Positions 24,215-33,519 of a DNA stretch of 64,000 nucleotides are shown piece by piece. Each line of letters opens with the position of its first letter. Positions within the stretch are counted from its first letter, which is position 1. Made by a program: the position numbers and the translations under genes. The notes under the pieces are model-generated. The model was not told the DNA's origin. It saw nothing but the letters and a program-made list of their open reading frames with translations, and searched no databases. Source of the stretch: Acidimicrobiia bacterium (GTDB lineage Bacteria > Actinomycetota > Acidimicrobiia > Spongiisociales > ZC4RG35); the NCBI GenBank assembly GCA_028284765.1, contig JANQRA010000023.1, positions 32,694 through 96,693 of the forward strand, read 5' to 3'.

Positions 24215-24298
24215 CATTGCGAGCCTCCCGGAACCAATTGGAAGGCCCCTGACTCCGCCCGCCTCTCATTGGTACCAGCGCCCGGGGGGCTCGCAATG
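24215..24298 (+). ncRNA. Leader hairpin covering the rsmH start codon (mraW-type RNA candidate)
   Basis: Bases 24215-24231 pair with 24282-24298 over 17 consecutive positions (16 Watson-Crick, one G-U). The right arm contains the G-rich ribosome site (24284-24289) and ends on the ATG of rsmH. Inside, 24233-24238 pair with 24268-24273 (6 bp). Outside expectation for a chance hairpin. A conserved mraW RNA motif has been described in actinobacteria in this same place, and this may be a member. Predicted to limit translation of rsmH; the trigger is unknown. Confidence 0.68.
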
Positions 24299-25231
24299 AA
24301 CCAGGACCGGCAGAACGAGACGGCCGAGTACCACCGGCCGGCCCTGGTCGAAGAAGTCGCCGAGATGTTGGCGCCGGTGCTGCCGGGAGTGGTTGTTGAT
24401 GCCACTTTTGGTGGCGGTGGCCACACCCGGCGCTTGCTGAGTGAATTTGGAGAAGACGTGACGGTGATTGCGATAGATCGGGACCCGGAGGCGCTGGCGA
24501 ACGCAGCAGACCTCCCGATCACGGCCGTCCAAGGCAACTTCTCAGAAATCAAAGAGTTGGTTAGCGAAGCGACCCCTGCGCCGATCAGAGGCGTGCTCTT
24601 CGATTTCGGTGTCTCCTCTCACCAACTCGATGACGCCGATCGGGGCTTTTCCTACAGATTCGATGGCCCGCTCGACATGCGCATGGGGCCCGATGCTGAA
24701 CAGACCGCCGGCGACATCGTCAATACGTGGGACGCCCGTGAACTCTCACGGATCATCCGGGTCTTCGGCGAAGAACCACTCTCCCGTCGGATTGCCAACG
24801 CCATCGTTGATGCGCGTCCGCTCACCAGCACAGCTCACTTGTCCACCGTCATCGCACAGTCAATGCCAGCGGCCCGACGTCGGGCGGGTCATCCCGCCCG
24901 ACGCACATTCCAGGCCATTCGCATTGCGGTGAACGCTGAGCTCGATGCAGTTCGAGAAGGCCTGGAGGCAGCTCAGGACCTGGTCGATCCCGGTGGTCGC
25001 GTCGTTGCGATCTCGTATCACTCGCTCGAAGACCGGATCGTCAAGCAGAGCTTTGCCGTCAGGGCTACAGGCTGCACATGTCCGCCTGACCTACCCGTAT
25101 GTGGCTGTGGCAACACGGCTGAGATGAGGGTTCTGACCCGCAAGCCGATCAAGGCCAGCGAAGCCGAGGTGCAATCCAACAATCGAGCGAGATCGGCAGT
25201 CCTCAGAGCAGCGGAGAAGGTGGCGTCGTGA
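24296..25231 (+). CDS. rsmH: 16S rRNA m4C1402 methyltransferase
   Basis: S-adenosylmethionine-dependent enzyme (formerly MraW) methylating N4 of C1402 in 16S rRNA. The SAM-binding DATFGGGGHT motif is at about 35-44, with IDRDP, FDFGVSSHQLD and the C-terminal SYHSLEDR typical of the family. A longer in-frame start exists at 24203, but its extra 31 residues are not family-like and correspond to the leader hairpin, so the ATG at 24296 (MNQDRQ, 311 aa) is chosen. Its stop overlaps the next GTG. Confidence 0.94.
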   Translation: MNQDRQNETAEYHRPALVEEVAEMLAPVLPGVVVDATFGGGGHTRRLLSEFGEDVTVIAIDRDPEALANAADLPITAVQGNFSEIKELVSEATPAPIRGVLFDFGVSSHQLDDADRGFSYRFDGPLDMRMGPDAEQTAGDIVNTWDARELSRIIRVFGEEPLSRRIANAIVDARPLTSTAHLSTVIAQSMPAARRRAGHPARRTFQAIRIAVNAELDAVREGLEAAQDLVDPGGRVVAISYHSLEDRIVKQSFAVRATGCTCPPDLPVCGCGNTAEMRVLTRKPIKASEAEVQSNNRARSAVLRAAEKVAS

Positions 25232-25620
25232 CTATCAGCCCACAGCCGCGGCCAGCGCTCGAAGAACGACTCCGTGTCCTCGAGGGCAAAAAGGCGCGAA
25301 AGCGACGCCCGTCGATGGCACCGTGGATGATCATGGTGGTCATCGCCGTCGTGGCGTTCCTCGGTTTGGGCTTTGCTAGCACCAGCCTTGACCGCTCAGC
25401 ATTCGACCTGGCCGAACTGAACAAAGCGATCGACAACGAGCTCGCTTTGAACCAACAGCTGCGGTTGGAAGTAGCCCGACTCGAAAACCCGGCTCGCATT
25501 GCCCCTCTTGCGGACGAGTTGGGTCTTGTCCTTCCTATTGAGACGAATCAACTGCTCGTCGACCTCGACGCAGTGGAACCGGTGGTGGCCGACGCTGCCG
25601 ATGACGGAGCCAATCAATGA
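25228..25620 (+). CDS. ftsL: FtsL-like septum formation protein
   Basis: A 130-aa bitopic membrane protein: a short basic cytoplasmic part, one transmembrane helix (about 31-50), then a coiled-coil-like periplasmic segment (LAELNKAIDNELALNQQLRLEVARLEN), as in FtsL/DivIC proteins. FtsL diverges strongly in sequence, so the call rests on architecture and position between rsmH and ftsI. GTG overlaps the rsmH stop. It would form the FtsQLB complex with ftsQ further on. Confidence 0.75.
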   Translation: MTISPQPRPALEERLRVLEGKKARKRRPSMAPWMIMVVIAVVAFLGLGFASTSLDRSAFDLAELNKAIDNELALNQQLRLEVARLENPARIAPLADELGLVLPIETNQLLVDLDAVEPVVADAADDGANQ

Positions 25621-25638
25621 ACCCTGGACGCGCTGGTA

Positions 25639-25682
25639 CCGGGTTGATCTGCGGGGCGCCGCCCCTCCGGTTGACCACCCGG
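25639..25682 (+). repeat. Hairpin between ftsL and ftsI
   Basis: CCGGGT (25639-25644) pairs with ACCCGG (25677-25682), and a compact inner stem GGGGC/GCCCC (25653-25657 with 25661-25665) has a 3-base loop. GGTTGA is also repeated (25642 and 25669). The outer arm touches the ftsI ribosome site GGAGAG (25681-25686). Confidence 0.5.
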
Positions 25683-25695
25683 AGAGTCGGACCCC

Positions 25696-27462
25696 ATGGC
25701 CTCGATTAAGAAGCGTCCTAGCTCCTCCACAGTTCGTCTGGGGTTGATCGTTTTCATCGTCGTGGCGGCGTGGATCGGTATGGGCTACCGACTCTTCGAT
25801 ATTCAGGTGGTCAAGGCTGAAGAACTGGCTGAGCAGGGCCTGAACCAACGCCTCGAGACTCGAGAGATGGCGCCGCAGCGAGGGAAGATCTACGACCGAA
25901 ACGGTGACCTGCTGGCGCTCACGGTTGAGTCTCAGAGCCTCTTCGCCGATCCGAGTCAGGTCAGCGAACCGCTTTGGGTCGCTCAACAAATTGGCACTCT
26001 GCTTGGTGTGGACTCTGACTCTCTTTTTGAGCGTCTAACCAGTGACAAGAGATTCGTCTGGATCAAACGTCAGGTCGACGGCGTCCTCGCCGAACAGGTT
26101 CTCGATCTCGAGATGGATGGGGTCTATTCACTACCCGAGCCGAAACGCGTCTACCCAGCCGGACCCGTGGCGGCACATGTCACCGGCTTCGTGAACATCG
26201 ACGGTGACGGCCAGGAGGGGATGGAGCTTGTCTACGACACTCAGCTGCGCGGTGTTCCCGGCACCGCCGTCTACGAGCGTTCGCCCAACGGCATCGTCAT
26301 TCTCCAAGGCGACAACAACATCGTCCCCGCCGATCCAGGGATGGATCTCAACACGACCATCGACCTGCCGCTCCAGTATCAGGCCCAGCAGTCCTGTGTC
26401 GATGCCGTCGACAGAACGGGAGCAGATTCTTGTTGGGCTGTCGTTCTCTCTGTCGAAACGGGTGAGATTCTCGCGATGGTCGGAGCTCCCGTCTTCGATC
26501 CTCAGACCAGGCAAACCGTTGACCCACGCTGCGACGACGCTGAGGACCCTGCGACCTGTAGGGCTTTCTCGAACTTCGTAGTGCGCGGCATCTTCGAGCC
26601 CGGGTCCACTCAGAAGATGATCACCGTGGCTGCAGCCCTCGAAGAAGGCAAAGTCCAGGTTGGAACGACGATCCCTGAAGTAGCGGACGAGCTGGAACTG
26701 TTGGAGGATGCCTGTCGTTCCGGCGATGATGACGTACACGGCTGCTACCGGGACTTCCACGAGCACGAAACCCAGGACATGACTGTGGCTGAGATCTTCA
26801 CCCGGTCCTCCAATATCGGAACCATCAGGGTGGCTGAGACGCTCGACCAAGATGTCCTCGTCGACTACATCGAAGCGTTTGGCCTCGGGTCGAGAACTGG
26901 CGTCGACTACACAGTCGAGGCCGAGGGCCTGTTGCGATTCGATGCGGGCTGTCAAACGTGTTGGGCGTCTGCAGCCATCGGCTACTCCGTGGCTGCTTCC
27001 CCGCTCCAAATGGCGGCGGCCTACGCCGCAATCGGCAACGACGGGGTATGGACCACTCCACACATCATGTCCACCATGGTGGACCCCAACGGGAACACCG
27101 AGGTCGCTGGGATCGAGACGAAACAGGTGGTCTCGATCGGAACCTCGATCCTGGTGCGGGAGCTGCTTGCTTCGGTAGTGGAGGAAGGCACCGGAACCAA
27201 TGCTGCGGTGGACGGATATCGGGTAGGCGGCAAGACGGGAACAGCCAACAAGCTCGGCCCGGACGGCCGGTACACCGAGGAAACGCGAGCCTCCTTCGTA
27301 GGCATGGCACCAATCGACGACCCGCAGGTAGTCGTCGCGGTCGTGATCGATTCGCCGGACTTCGACTATCGGACAGGCGGCCTGTCAGCGGCGCCGGTGT
27401 TCTCAGAGATCATGGAACAGGCGCTTCATCGATTCGGGGTGAGCCCGGATGTCAACCGGTAG
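25696..27462 (+). CDS. ftsI: Peptidoglycan transpeptidase FtsI (class B PBP3)
   Basis: Septal cell-wall cross-linking enzyme, 588 aa, with one N-terminal membrane helix (about 12-32) and the periplasmic dimerisation and transpeptidase domains. Penicillin-binding motifs: SxxK in PGSTQKM, SxN in RSSNIGT and KTG in GGKTGTA. No PASTA domain at the end. It has a good ribosome site and overlaps murE by 14 bases. Partner of FtsW, encoded further along the cluster. Confidence 0.95.
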   Translation: MASIKKRPSSSTVRLGLIVFIVVAAWIGMGYRLFDIQVVKAEELAEQGLNQRLETREMAPQRGKIYDRNGDLLALTVESQSLFADPSQVSEPLWVAQQIGTLLGVDSDSLFERLTSDKRFVWIKRQVDGVLAEQVLDLEMDGVYSLPEPKRVYPAGPVAAHVTGFVNIDGDGQEGMELVYDTQLRGVPGTAVYERSPNGIVILQGDNNIVPADPGMDLNTTIDLPLQYQAQQSCVDAVDRTGADSCWAVVLSVETGEILAMVGAPVFDPQTRQTVDPRCDDAEDPATCRAFSNFVVRGIFEPGSTQKMITVAAALEEGKVQVGTTIPEVADELELLEDACRSGDDDVHGCYRDFHEHETQDMTVAEIFTRSSNIGTIRVAETLDQDVLVDYIEAFGLGSRTGVDYTVEAEGLLRFDAGCQTCWASAAIGYSVAASPLQMAAAYAAIGNDGVWTTPHIMSTMVDPNGNTEVAGIETKQVVSIGTSILVRELLASVVEEGTGTNAAVDGYRVGGKTGTANKLGPDGRYTEETRASFVGMAPIDDPQVVVAVVIDSPDFDYRTGGLSAAPVFSEIMEQALHRFGVSPDVNR

Positions 27463-28927
27463 TTCGATGGCCGACCTCGCCGCATTGGTCGATGGTGTTC
27501 TCACGAGAGAAGCGTCGGTGCGCATCGTAGACGTGACACACCGATCTGACCAAGCAGCCGTCGGGACGCTGTTCGTCGCGATCGAGGGTGCGAACGCGGA
27601 CGGACACGATTTCATATCCGACGCCGTTGGACGTGGCGCATCCGCAGTTGTTGTGAATCGTCCCGTTGCCGTGGACTTGCCAACAATGGTCGTCGACAAC
27701 ACCAGGGCGGCTTTGGGGCCCCTTTCCGCGGCAGTTCATGGCGATCCGTCCCAGGACCTAGAAGTGGTGGGGGTCACGGGGACAAACGGTAAGACGACGG
27801 TCACCCATTTCATCCATTCGATGTCCACTCACATGGGTCACCATGCAGGTTTGATCGGGACGATCAACACCAAGATCGACGAGGAGACGATCAGCACCGA
27901 TTTCACTACCCCAGAAGCGCCAGATCTGCAACGTCTGTTGGCACTGATGCGGGACCGAGACGTCAGTGTCGTCGCGGCTGAGGTCTCGTCACACGCTCTC
28001 GAATTCGGACGTGTCGACGGCACCAGATTCAAGGTGGCGGCTTTCACCAACCTCAGCCAGGACCATCTCGATTTCCACGGCTCAATGGAGGATTACGCAG
28101 CGGCGAAGATGAAGCTGTTCACCGATCACGACGTGGATATCGCTGTCGTGAACATCGACGACCCTGTTGGCTTGGACATCGCAGGTCGGTTCTCGGGCAA
28201 CCTGGTCACGGTAGGGCTTCTGGGCGATATCAACTTTTCTGATATCGAGGTGGTGCCCGGCGGCACTCGATTCCGATTCTCGAGCCCATGGGGATCCGAG
28301 TCGTTGGTAGCTCCTGTGGTTGGTGACTTCAACGTTGCGAATCTCACGCTTGCCGCGGCATGTTGCCTGGCGCAAGGCCGAGAGTTCGCTGATGTGGTCA
28401 GGGCGATGGAGAACGTGTCCCAGGTCCCGGGCCGCTACGAGGTGATTTCGGGAGACGACCCGATCCAAGTCGTGGTCGACTATGCCCATACTCCGGAAGG
28501 TGTTGCGAGAGCTGTGGAAACTGCTCGCGCCGTATCCGCAGGTCGAGTCGTTGCGCTCGTGGGCGCCGGGGGCGACAGGGATCGTGACAAGCGTCCGTTG
28601 ATGGGACAGGCGCTGTCCTCCGCAGACGTGGCGATCGTCACGTCAGACAATCCCAGGACAGAGGATCCAGGAAGCATCGTTGCCGCAGTTGCGACCGGGG
28701 TTTCAAACACCAAGTTGATTGTCGAGGTCGATCGGCGCGAGGCAATCGATCGAGCGCTTCGCGAGGCGTCGGATGGGGACATCGTCCTGATCCTCGGTAG
28801 GGGACACGAACCTTTTCAGCACCTGTCCGATGGGAGAATCGATTTTGACGACCGGGTTGTGACCGGAGAGCGGCTCAGAGCTCTCCGCGACGACTCAGCG
28901 AATAGGCCAGGAGCCGAAACGGCATGA
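27449..28927 (+). CDS. murE: UDP-MurNAc-tripeptide synthetase (meso-DAP adding)
   Basis: ATP-dependent ligase, 492 aa, adding the third amino acid to UDP-MurNAc-L-Ala-D-Glu. ATP-binding GTNGKTTVTH is at about 111-120. The DNPR motif in SDNPRTEDP (about 405) is the known signature for meso-diaminopimelate rather than lysine. It overlaps ftsI (14 bases) and mraY (4 bases). murF, which normally follows, is absent here. Confidence 0.95.
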   Translation: MSTGSSMADLAALVDGVLTREASVRIVDVTHRSDQAAVGTLFVAIEGANADGHDFISDAVGRGASAVVVNRPVAVDLPTMVVDNTRAALGPLSAAVHGDPSQDLEVVGVTGTNGKTTVTHFIHSMSTHMGHHAGLIGTINTKIDEETISTDFTTPEAPDLQRLLALMRDRDVSVVAAEVSSHALEFGRVDGTRFKVAAFTNLSQDHLDFHGSMEDYAAAKMKLFTDHDVDIAVVNIDDPVGLDIAGRFSGNLVTVGLLGDINFSDIEVVPGGTRFRFSSPWGSESLVAPVVGDFNVANLTLAAACCLAQGREFADVVRAMENVSQVPGRYEVISGDDPIQVVVDYAHTPEGVARAVETARAVSAGRVVALVGAGGDRDRDKRPLMGQALSSADVAIVTSDNPRTEDPGSIVAAVATGVSNTKLIVEVDRREAIDRALREASDGDIVLILGRGHEPFQHLSDGRIDFDDRVVTGERLRALRDDSANRPGAETA

Positions 28928-29994
28928 TTGCCCTACTGGTTGCCGCGGCGCTGGGACTCGCGATCTCGATTTTTGGCACCCCTTACGCCATACGTGTTTT
29001 GCGACGAAGGGAGATCGGCCAGTTCATCCAGGAGGACATCCAGGGCCAGCACGGCCACAAGCAGGGAACCCCCACGATGGGTGGAGTCGTGTTCGTCACC
29101 GCCGCCGTCATCGGGTGGTTTCTCGCCCATGTCAGGCTGTGGACGCCAGACACCGGTATCACTTTCAGCTTCCGGGAGTTCCAGCCCGGAGGTTGGCTGG
29201 CGGTCCTGGCTCTCGTCGGCATGGCAACGGTGGGGCTTCTCGACGACTGGGTCAAGTACTCGAACAAGAGAAGTCTTGGTCTCTCCAAGGCGGCCAAGTT
29301 CGGTGGTCAACTCGGCATTGCTGCGATATTCGCCTTTTTTGCGACGAATGCGGGGCTCAACACTGAGATCTCGTTTGTGCGTCCGCTGGGGATAGATCTC
29401 GGCGTGTTCTTCGTGGTTTGGGTGCTCCTGATGCTCACAGGGGCCGCCAATGGTGTGAATCTGTCGGATGGGATGGACGGCCTCGCCGCCGGCGCTTCGG
29501 CCTTGGTGGTCGGTGCCTACACGATCATCTCCTTTTGGAAGTGGCGTAACGGGGAGGAGTTTCTCGACAACCCGATCTATGAGGCGCTGTCTCCTCTCGA
29601 GCTGGCCATCATCTCAGCCGCCATGTTGGGCGCATTGCTGGGGTTCCTGTGGTGGAACGCACCTCCGGCGAAAATCTTCATGGGAGACGTGGGATCGCAG
29701 GGCATCGGCGGGCTCCTCGCTGCTCTTGCCCTCCTAACAAACACCCACCTCTTGCTTGCGCTCGTCGGTGCGATCTTTGTGGCTGAGACCGTGTCGGTGA
29801 TTCTCCAAGTCGGCAGTTTCAGGCTGACGGGGAAACGGATCTTCAGAATCGCACCGATTCACTTTCACTTTGACCTTGGAGGGTGGCCGGAGACCACAGT
29901 GGTCATACGGTTCTGGATTCTCACCGGGATAGGTGTCGCGCTGGGCCTCGGCCTCTTCTACGCAGACTTCCTGAGAATCGGTGGTCTGCTGTGA
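28924..29994 (+). CDS. mraY: Phospho-MurNAc-pentapeptide transferase
   Basis: Polytopic membrane enzyme, 356 aa with about ten helices, making lipid I from UDP-MurNAc-pentapeptide and undecaprenyl phosphate. Key Asp-rich motifs are LLDDWVK (about 101-107) and NLSDGMDGLAAG (about 178-189), with FMGDVGSQGIGG further on and the HHH-like motif IHFHFDLGGWPE near the end. Overlaps murE by ATGA and murD by GTGA. Confidence 0.95.
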   Translation: MIALLVAAALGLAISIFGTPYAIRVLRRREIGQFIQEDIQGQHGHKQGTPTMGGVVFVTAAVIGWFLAHVRLWTPDTGITFSFREFQPGGWLAVLALVGMATVGLLDDWVKYSNKRSLGLSKAAKFGGQLGIAAIFAFFATNAGLNTEISFVRPLGIDLGVFFVVWVLLMLTGAANGVNLSDGMDGLAAGASALVVGAYTIISFWKWRNGEEFLDNPIYEALSPLELAIISAAMLGALLGFLWWNAPPAKIFMGDVGSQGIGGLLAALALLTNTHLLLALVGAIFVAETVSVILQVGSFRLTGKRIFRIAPIHFHFDLGGWPETTVVIRFWILTGIGVALGLGLFYADFLRIGGLL

Positions 29995-31280
29995 ACCGAG
30001 TCTTGGTCCTGGGAGCAGGGGTGTCAGGCCGCGCTGCGGTCCGCCTGGCCAAGAAGCTCGGTCTGTCGGTCACGATGTACGAGCAAACTGCCAACGCTCC
30101 TTTCGACCTGGGTGTTGGTGTCGCAACAGGACCTTGGGACCGCGAGCTTCTGAACGGCATCGACCTCGTGGTGTCGAGCCCAGGATTCTCCGAGCGCTCG
30201 CTGCCCGTGGTCGAAGTCCTGGAGAGCGGGCTGCCTTTGTGGTCCGAGATCGAATTCGCATCGAGGAACATCAGCGTTCCATTCGCCGCGGTAACCGGAA
30301 CCAACGGCAAGACCAGCGTCACGGAGGCAGCGTCATCGATGTTGCTGGCCTCCGGGATGGACGCGCCCGCTACCGGCAACATTGGCGCTCCGCTCTCCGA
30401 CTTCGCAGACGAAGAACACGACTGTCTGGTGGTTGAGGTGTCCAGCTTTCAGCTCCGCTTCACCGAGACCTTTCACCCCGTCGCAGCCGGCATCACCAAC
30501 GTGGCGGTCGACCATCTCGACTGGCACGGATCAGTCCACGCCTATCGGAGCGCCAAGGGCCGAATCTTCGCCAACCAGACCGCTACCGATCTCTTGGTGT
30601 ATGACGCTGACGATGCCCATGCAACCGAGCTCGCTACCTCGGCATCAGCCAGGCTGCACCCGATTTCTGGGAAGAGCCTCCCGTCTGGGGGGTCCGGCGT
30701 TGAAGGAGGCAGCCTCTTCATCGGCGAGATCGAGATATCTCTGGAAGATCTGGCGTCAGATGATCCGACGCACATCGCCAACTTGGCGATGGCGGGTTCT
30801 CTTGCTCTCAGTCTCGGCGCATCTGCGGACGGCGTCGTCACGGGGGCCACGTCGTATCGCCCAGGAGATCACCGTCGGGAGATAATCGCCCAAAACCGAG
30901 GCGTGACCTGGATCGATGATTCGAAGGCGACCAACCCTCACGCAGCGTTGGCTTCCATTCGTGCCCTCGACCGGGTCGTACTCATTGCAGGAGGTCTAGC
31001 CAAATCAACCGATGTGTCGGTCCTCGCCTCTGAGCCAAACGTCGTGAGACTCATCGGGATCGGGGAATCTGGACCGCAGCTGGTGGAGGCCGCAAAGGAC
31101 CGGGGGCACTTGGCCGGGACTCTCGATTCCGCCGTTTCTTTCGCCGCTGAGATAGCTGCGGAAGGCGACACGGTGCTTCTCGCCCCGGGGTGTGCCAGCT
31201 TCGATCAATTCGACTCCTACGAAGATCGAGGGCGGAGATTCCAGGAACTCGTGCACGACTTGATTGGAATGGGCTCGTGA
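29991..31280 (+). CDS. murD: UDP-MurNAc-L-alanine:D-glutamate ligase
   Basis: ATP-dependent ligase, about 429 aa, adding D-glutamate to the peptidoglycan precursor. An N-terminal Rossmann-like VLVLGAGVSGRAAV comes first and the P-loop is in TGTNGKTSVTEA (about 99-110). The GTG at 29991, overlapping the mraY stop, is taken as the start, because it places the conserved VLVLGAG at the N-terminus; a longer upstream start would add 36 unlikely residues. Confidence 0.94.
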   Translation: MNRVLVLGAGVSGRAAVRLAKKLGLSVTMYEQTANAPFDLGVGVATGPWDRELLNGIDLVVSSPGFSERSLPVVEVLESGLPLWSEIEFASRNISVPFAAVTGTNGKTSVTEAASSMLLASGMDAPATGNIGAPLSDFADEEHDCLVVEVSSFQLRFTETFHPVAAGITNVAVDHLDWHGSVHAYRSAKGRIFANQTATDLLVYDADDAHATELATSASARLHPISGKSLPSGGSGVEGGSLFIGEIEISLEDLASDDPTHIANLAMAGSLALSLGASADGVVTGATSYRPGDHRREIIAQNRGVTWIDDSKATNPHAALASIRALDRVVLIAGGLAKSTDVSVLASEPNVVRLIGIGESGPQLVEAAKDRGHLAGTLDSAVSFAAEIAAEGDTVLLAPGCASFDQFDSYEDRGRRFQELVHDLIGMGS

Positions 31281-32446
31281 CCGCGAATATCACGTCGCTC
31301 TCCAAGGTGCGAAATGCCGCACGCGAGAAGATCGCCAGGCAGCAGGTAAACGACCGCACGACAACGATTCTTCTGGTTCTGGTGGTGGTCTTGGTGGTCG
31401 TCGGGCTCGGAGTGACGATGTCGGCCTCCTCGGCGGTTGCGATCCGAGACACCGGCAGCGATCAATATCACTTCGTCAAGAGGCAGCTGATCGGTGTGGG
31501 TCTTGGCACCCTTGCGCTTCTTGTCGCCTCCCGGGTCCCCTACAAGTGGTATCGGAAGCTCGCTTTGCCGGCGTTCCTGCTGACGGTCGGCCTTCTCGTG
31601 GCAGTTGAGTTTGTGGGAATCACCGAAGGTGGCGCAACGCGCTGGCTGAGCGTGCCTGGCCTGACCTCTTTCCAGCCCTCAGAGTTGGCCAAGGTAACGG
31701 TCGTGTTCGTCCTTGCGTTTCTCTTGGAGCGCAAACACAAGCTGCTCACCAGGTTTGGGCACTTCGTCGTGCCGGTTGCCGCGACCCTGGGAGTCGTGGG
31801 CCTGCTCATAATCAGGCAGCCAGATCTAGGGACTTTGATCATCATCGCTGCCGCAGCAATGGCGGTGATCCTGGCCTCCGACACGCCGATGAAGTTCGTG
31901 TTGCTGCTTGGTCTCATCGCCGTCCTCGCCGCGACAGTGCTCGCATTCGACGGCAACTACCGGGAAACGCGTATCGATGCGTTCTTGAACCCCTACGCAG
32001 ACCCATCCGGGGACGGATACCAGGTCATTCAGGGCTACTACGCCCTCGGAAATGGCGGTGTGTTCGGGGTCGGGCTCGGAGCCTCGCGTGCACGTTGGTT
32101 CTATCTGCCCAACGCCCATACAGACTTCATCTTCGCGATCATCGGTGAGGAAACCGGTCTCATCGGTGGCCTAACGGTCATCAGCCTCTTCATAGCGCTG
32201 GCTATTGCAGGCTTTGTGGTGGCAGCCCGAGCCCCCGACCGGTTTGGTCGGATGGTGGCCGCAGGGATCACGGTCTGGCTCTCTTTTCAGGCACTGGTGA
32301 ACATTGGTGGTGTGCTTGGGGTCATCCCGATAACGGGTATCGCACTTCCCTTCGTGTCTTTCGGCTCCACCGCCCTCGCCGTGTCGATGGGAGCGGTCGG
32401 CATCTTGGTCAACATCGCCCAAAGCGGCGTTGACCGAGAGCGATGA
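31277..32446 (+). CDS. ftsW: Septal peptidoglycan glycosyltransferase FtsW
   Basis: SEDS-family glycan polymerase of the divisome, 389 aa with about ten helices, starting GTG in the murD stop (GTGA). Family features: YHFVKRQLIG, the GGATRWLS-like TRWLSVPGLTSFQPSELAK, the catalytic loop around IIGEETGLIGG and the C-terminal PFVSFGSTAL. It works with FtsI of the same cluster. A longer upstream start would overlap murD and add 29 non-family residues. Confidence 0.94.
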   Translation: MTANITSLSKVRNAAREKIARQQVNDRTTTILLVLVVVLVVVGLGVTMSASSAVAIRDTGSDQYHFVKRQLIGVGLGTLALLVASRVPYKWYRKLALPAFLLTVGLLVAVEFVGITEGGATRWLSVPGLTSFQPSELAKVTVVFVLAFLLERKHKLLTRFGHFVVPVAATLGVVGLLIIRQPDLGTLIIIAAAAMAVILASDTPMKFVLLLGLIAVLAATVLAFDGNYRETRIDAFLNPYADPSGDGYQVIQGYYALGNGGVFGVGLGASRARWFYLPNAHTDFIFAIIGEETGLIGGLTVISLFIALAIAGFVVAARAPDRFGRMVAAGITVWLSFQALVNIGGVLGVIPITGIALPFVSFGSTALAVSMGAVGILVNIAQSGVDRER

Positions 32447-33519
32447 CCTACCTGATCGCCGCAGCGGGAACCGGAGGTCACGTCTTTCCGGGGCTTGCGG
32501 TTGGGGAAGGACTGATGGAGCTTGGGGTGCCACAGAGCGAAATCAGCTTCGTTGGAGGCGACCGTCTAGAAGCAGTCGTCTACCCGGAGAGCGGCTTCCG
32601 GTTCATACAGACCGAACTGGCTGGCCTTCGTCGTTCGCTCTCAGCGAGCAATCTCCGGATTCCCGGTGTGGTGCGTCGCGCTCGTCGGCAGATCATCACC
32701 GAGATCGAGAAGCTCGAAGTCAAGACGGTGCTGGGAATGGGAGGGTATGTCACCATCCCGGCAGCTTTGGCCGCGCGGGCGAAACGTCTGCCCCTGTTTC
32801 TAGCTGAGCAAAACGCCGGCGCCGGCCTTGCAAATCGGTTCTCTTCCAGATGGGCAGAAGAGCGATTCACCTCATTCCCAGACACGGTCGGGCTCGACAG
32901 CGGTGTGTGGGTCGGCAACCCCGTTCGGCGTGAGTTTTGGGAGTTTGACCGTCGCTCACTGCGCCCGGCTGCTCTCGAGAAGTTCGAGTTGTCTGCCGAG
33001 ATCCCGACGATCGGTGTCTACGGCGGTTCGTTGGGATCGTTGGCTATCAACGAAGCAGTAGCCCAGATGTTGGAGTCGTGGTCCGGCCCCCCGATCCAAG
33101 TGATCCACCTCACCGGAGATGCTCACTATGACAGCCTGGCAACCAGGGAGAGTCCTGAAGATGTGACCTGGAGGAGGGTTGGTTTCATCGAGCATATGGA
33201 ACAGTTCTTCGCAGCTTCTGAGCTTGTGGTCGCACGTGGCGGTGGCGGCCTAGCCGAGATCACCGCGACCGGCACGCCGTCGATACTCGTTCCAGGAGAG
33301 TTTGGGTCCTCCGGCCACCAGACGGACAACGCACGATTCCTGGAGTCTGTTGGTGCTGCCAGAGTCGTCCCGGAATCACAGCTCAGCCAGTTGCCGTCTG
33401 AGGTCGGCAGGCTTCTGTTCGACGATGTAGTCCTCGCCGAGATGAGGGCTGCGACAGCGGATGTGGCGCGTCCAGAGGCTGCATTGACGATTGCAAGAGC
33501 GATGATGGCTGCGACATGA
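32443..33519 (+). CDS. murG: UDP-GlcNAc:lipid I GlcNAc transferase
   Basis: Membrane-associated GT28 glycosyltransferase, 358 aa, making lipid II on the cytoplasmic face. G-loops are visible in AAGTGGHVFPGLAVGE (about 6-21) and YGGSLGSLAINEAV, and the nucleotide-sugar site in VARGGGGLAEITATGTPSILVPG. ATG overlaps the ftsW stop and its stop overlaps murC (both ATGA). Confidence 0.95.
   Translation: MTYLIAAAGTGGHVFPGLAVGEGLMELGVPQSEISFVGGDRLEAVVYPESGFRFIQTELAGLRRSLSASNLRIPGVVRRARRQIITEIEKLEVKTVLGMGGYVTIPAALAARAKRLPLFLAEQNAGAGLANRFSSRWAEERFTSFPDTVGLDSGVWVGNPVRREFWEFDRRSLRPAALEKFELSAEIPTIGVYGGSLGSLAINEAVAQMLESWSGPPIQVIHLTGDAHYDSLATRESPEDVTWRRVGFIEHMEQFFAASELVVARGGGGLAEITATGTPSILVPGEFGSSGHQTDNARFLESVGAARVVPESQLSQLPSEVGRLLFDDVVLAEMRAATADVARPEAALTIARAMMAAT

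Noticed and set aside
26131..27063. Long open frame (310 codons) on the strand opposite ftsI
   Set aside because: It is antisense to the conserved transpeptidase core, its composition is typical of high-GC shadows, and no motif or ribosome site is seen.
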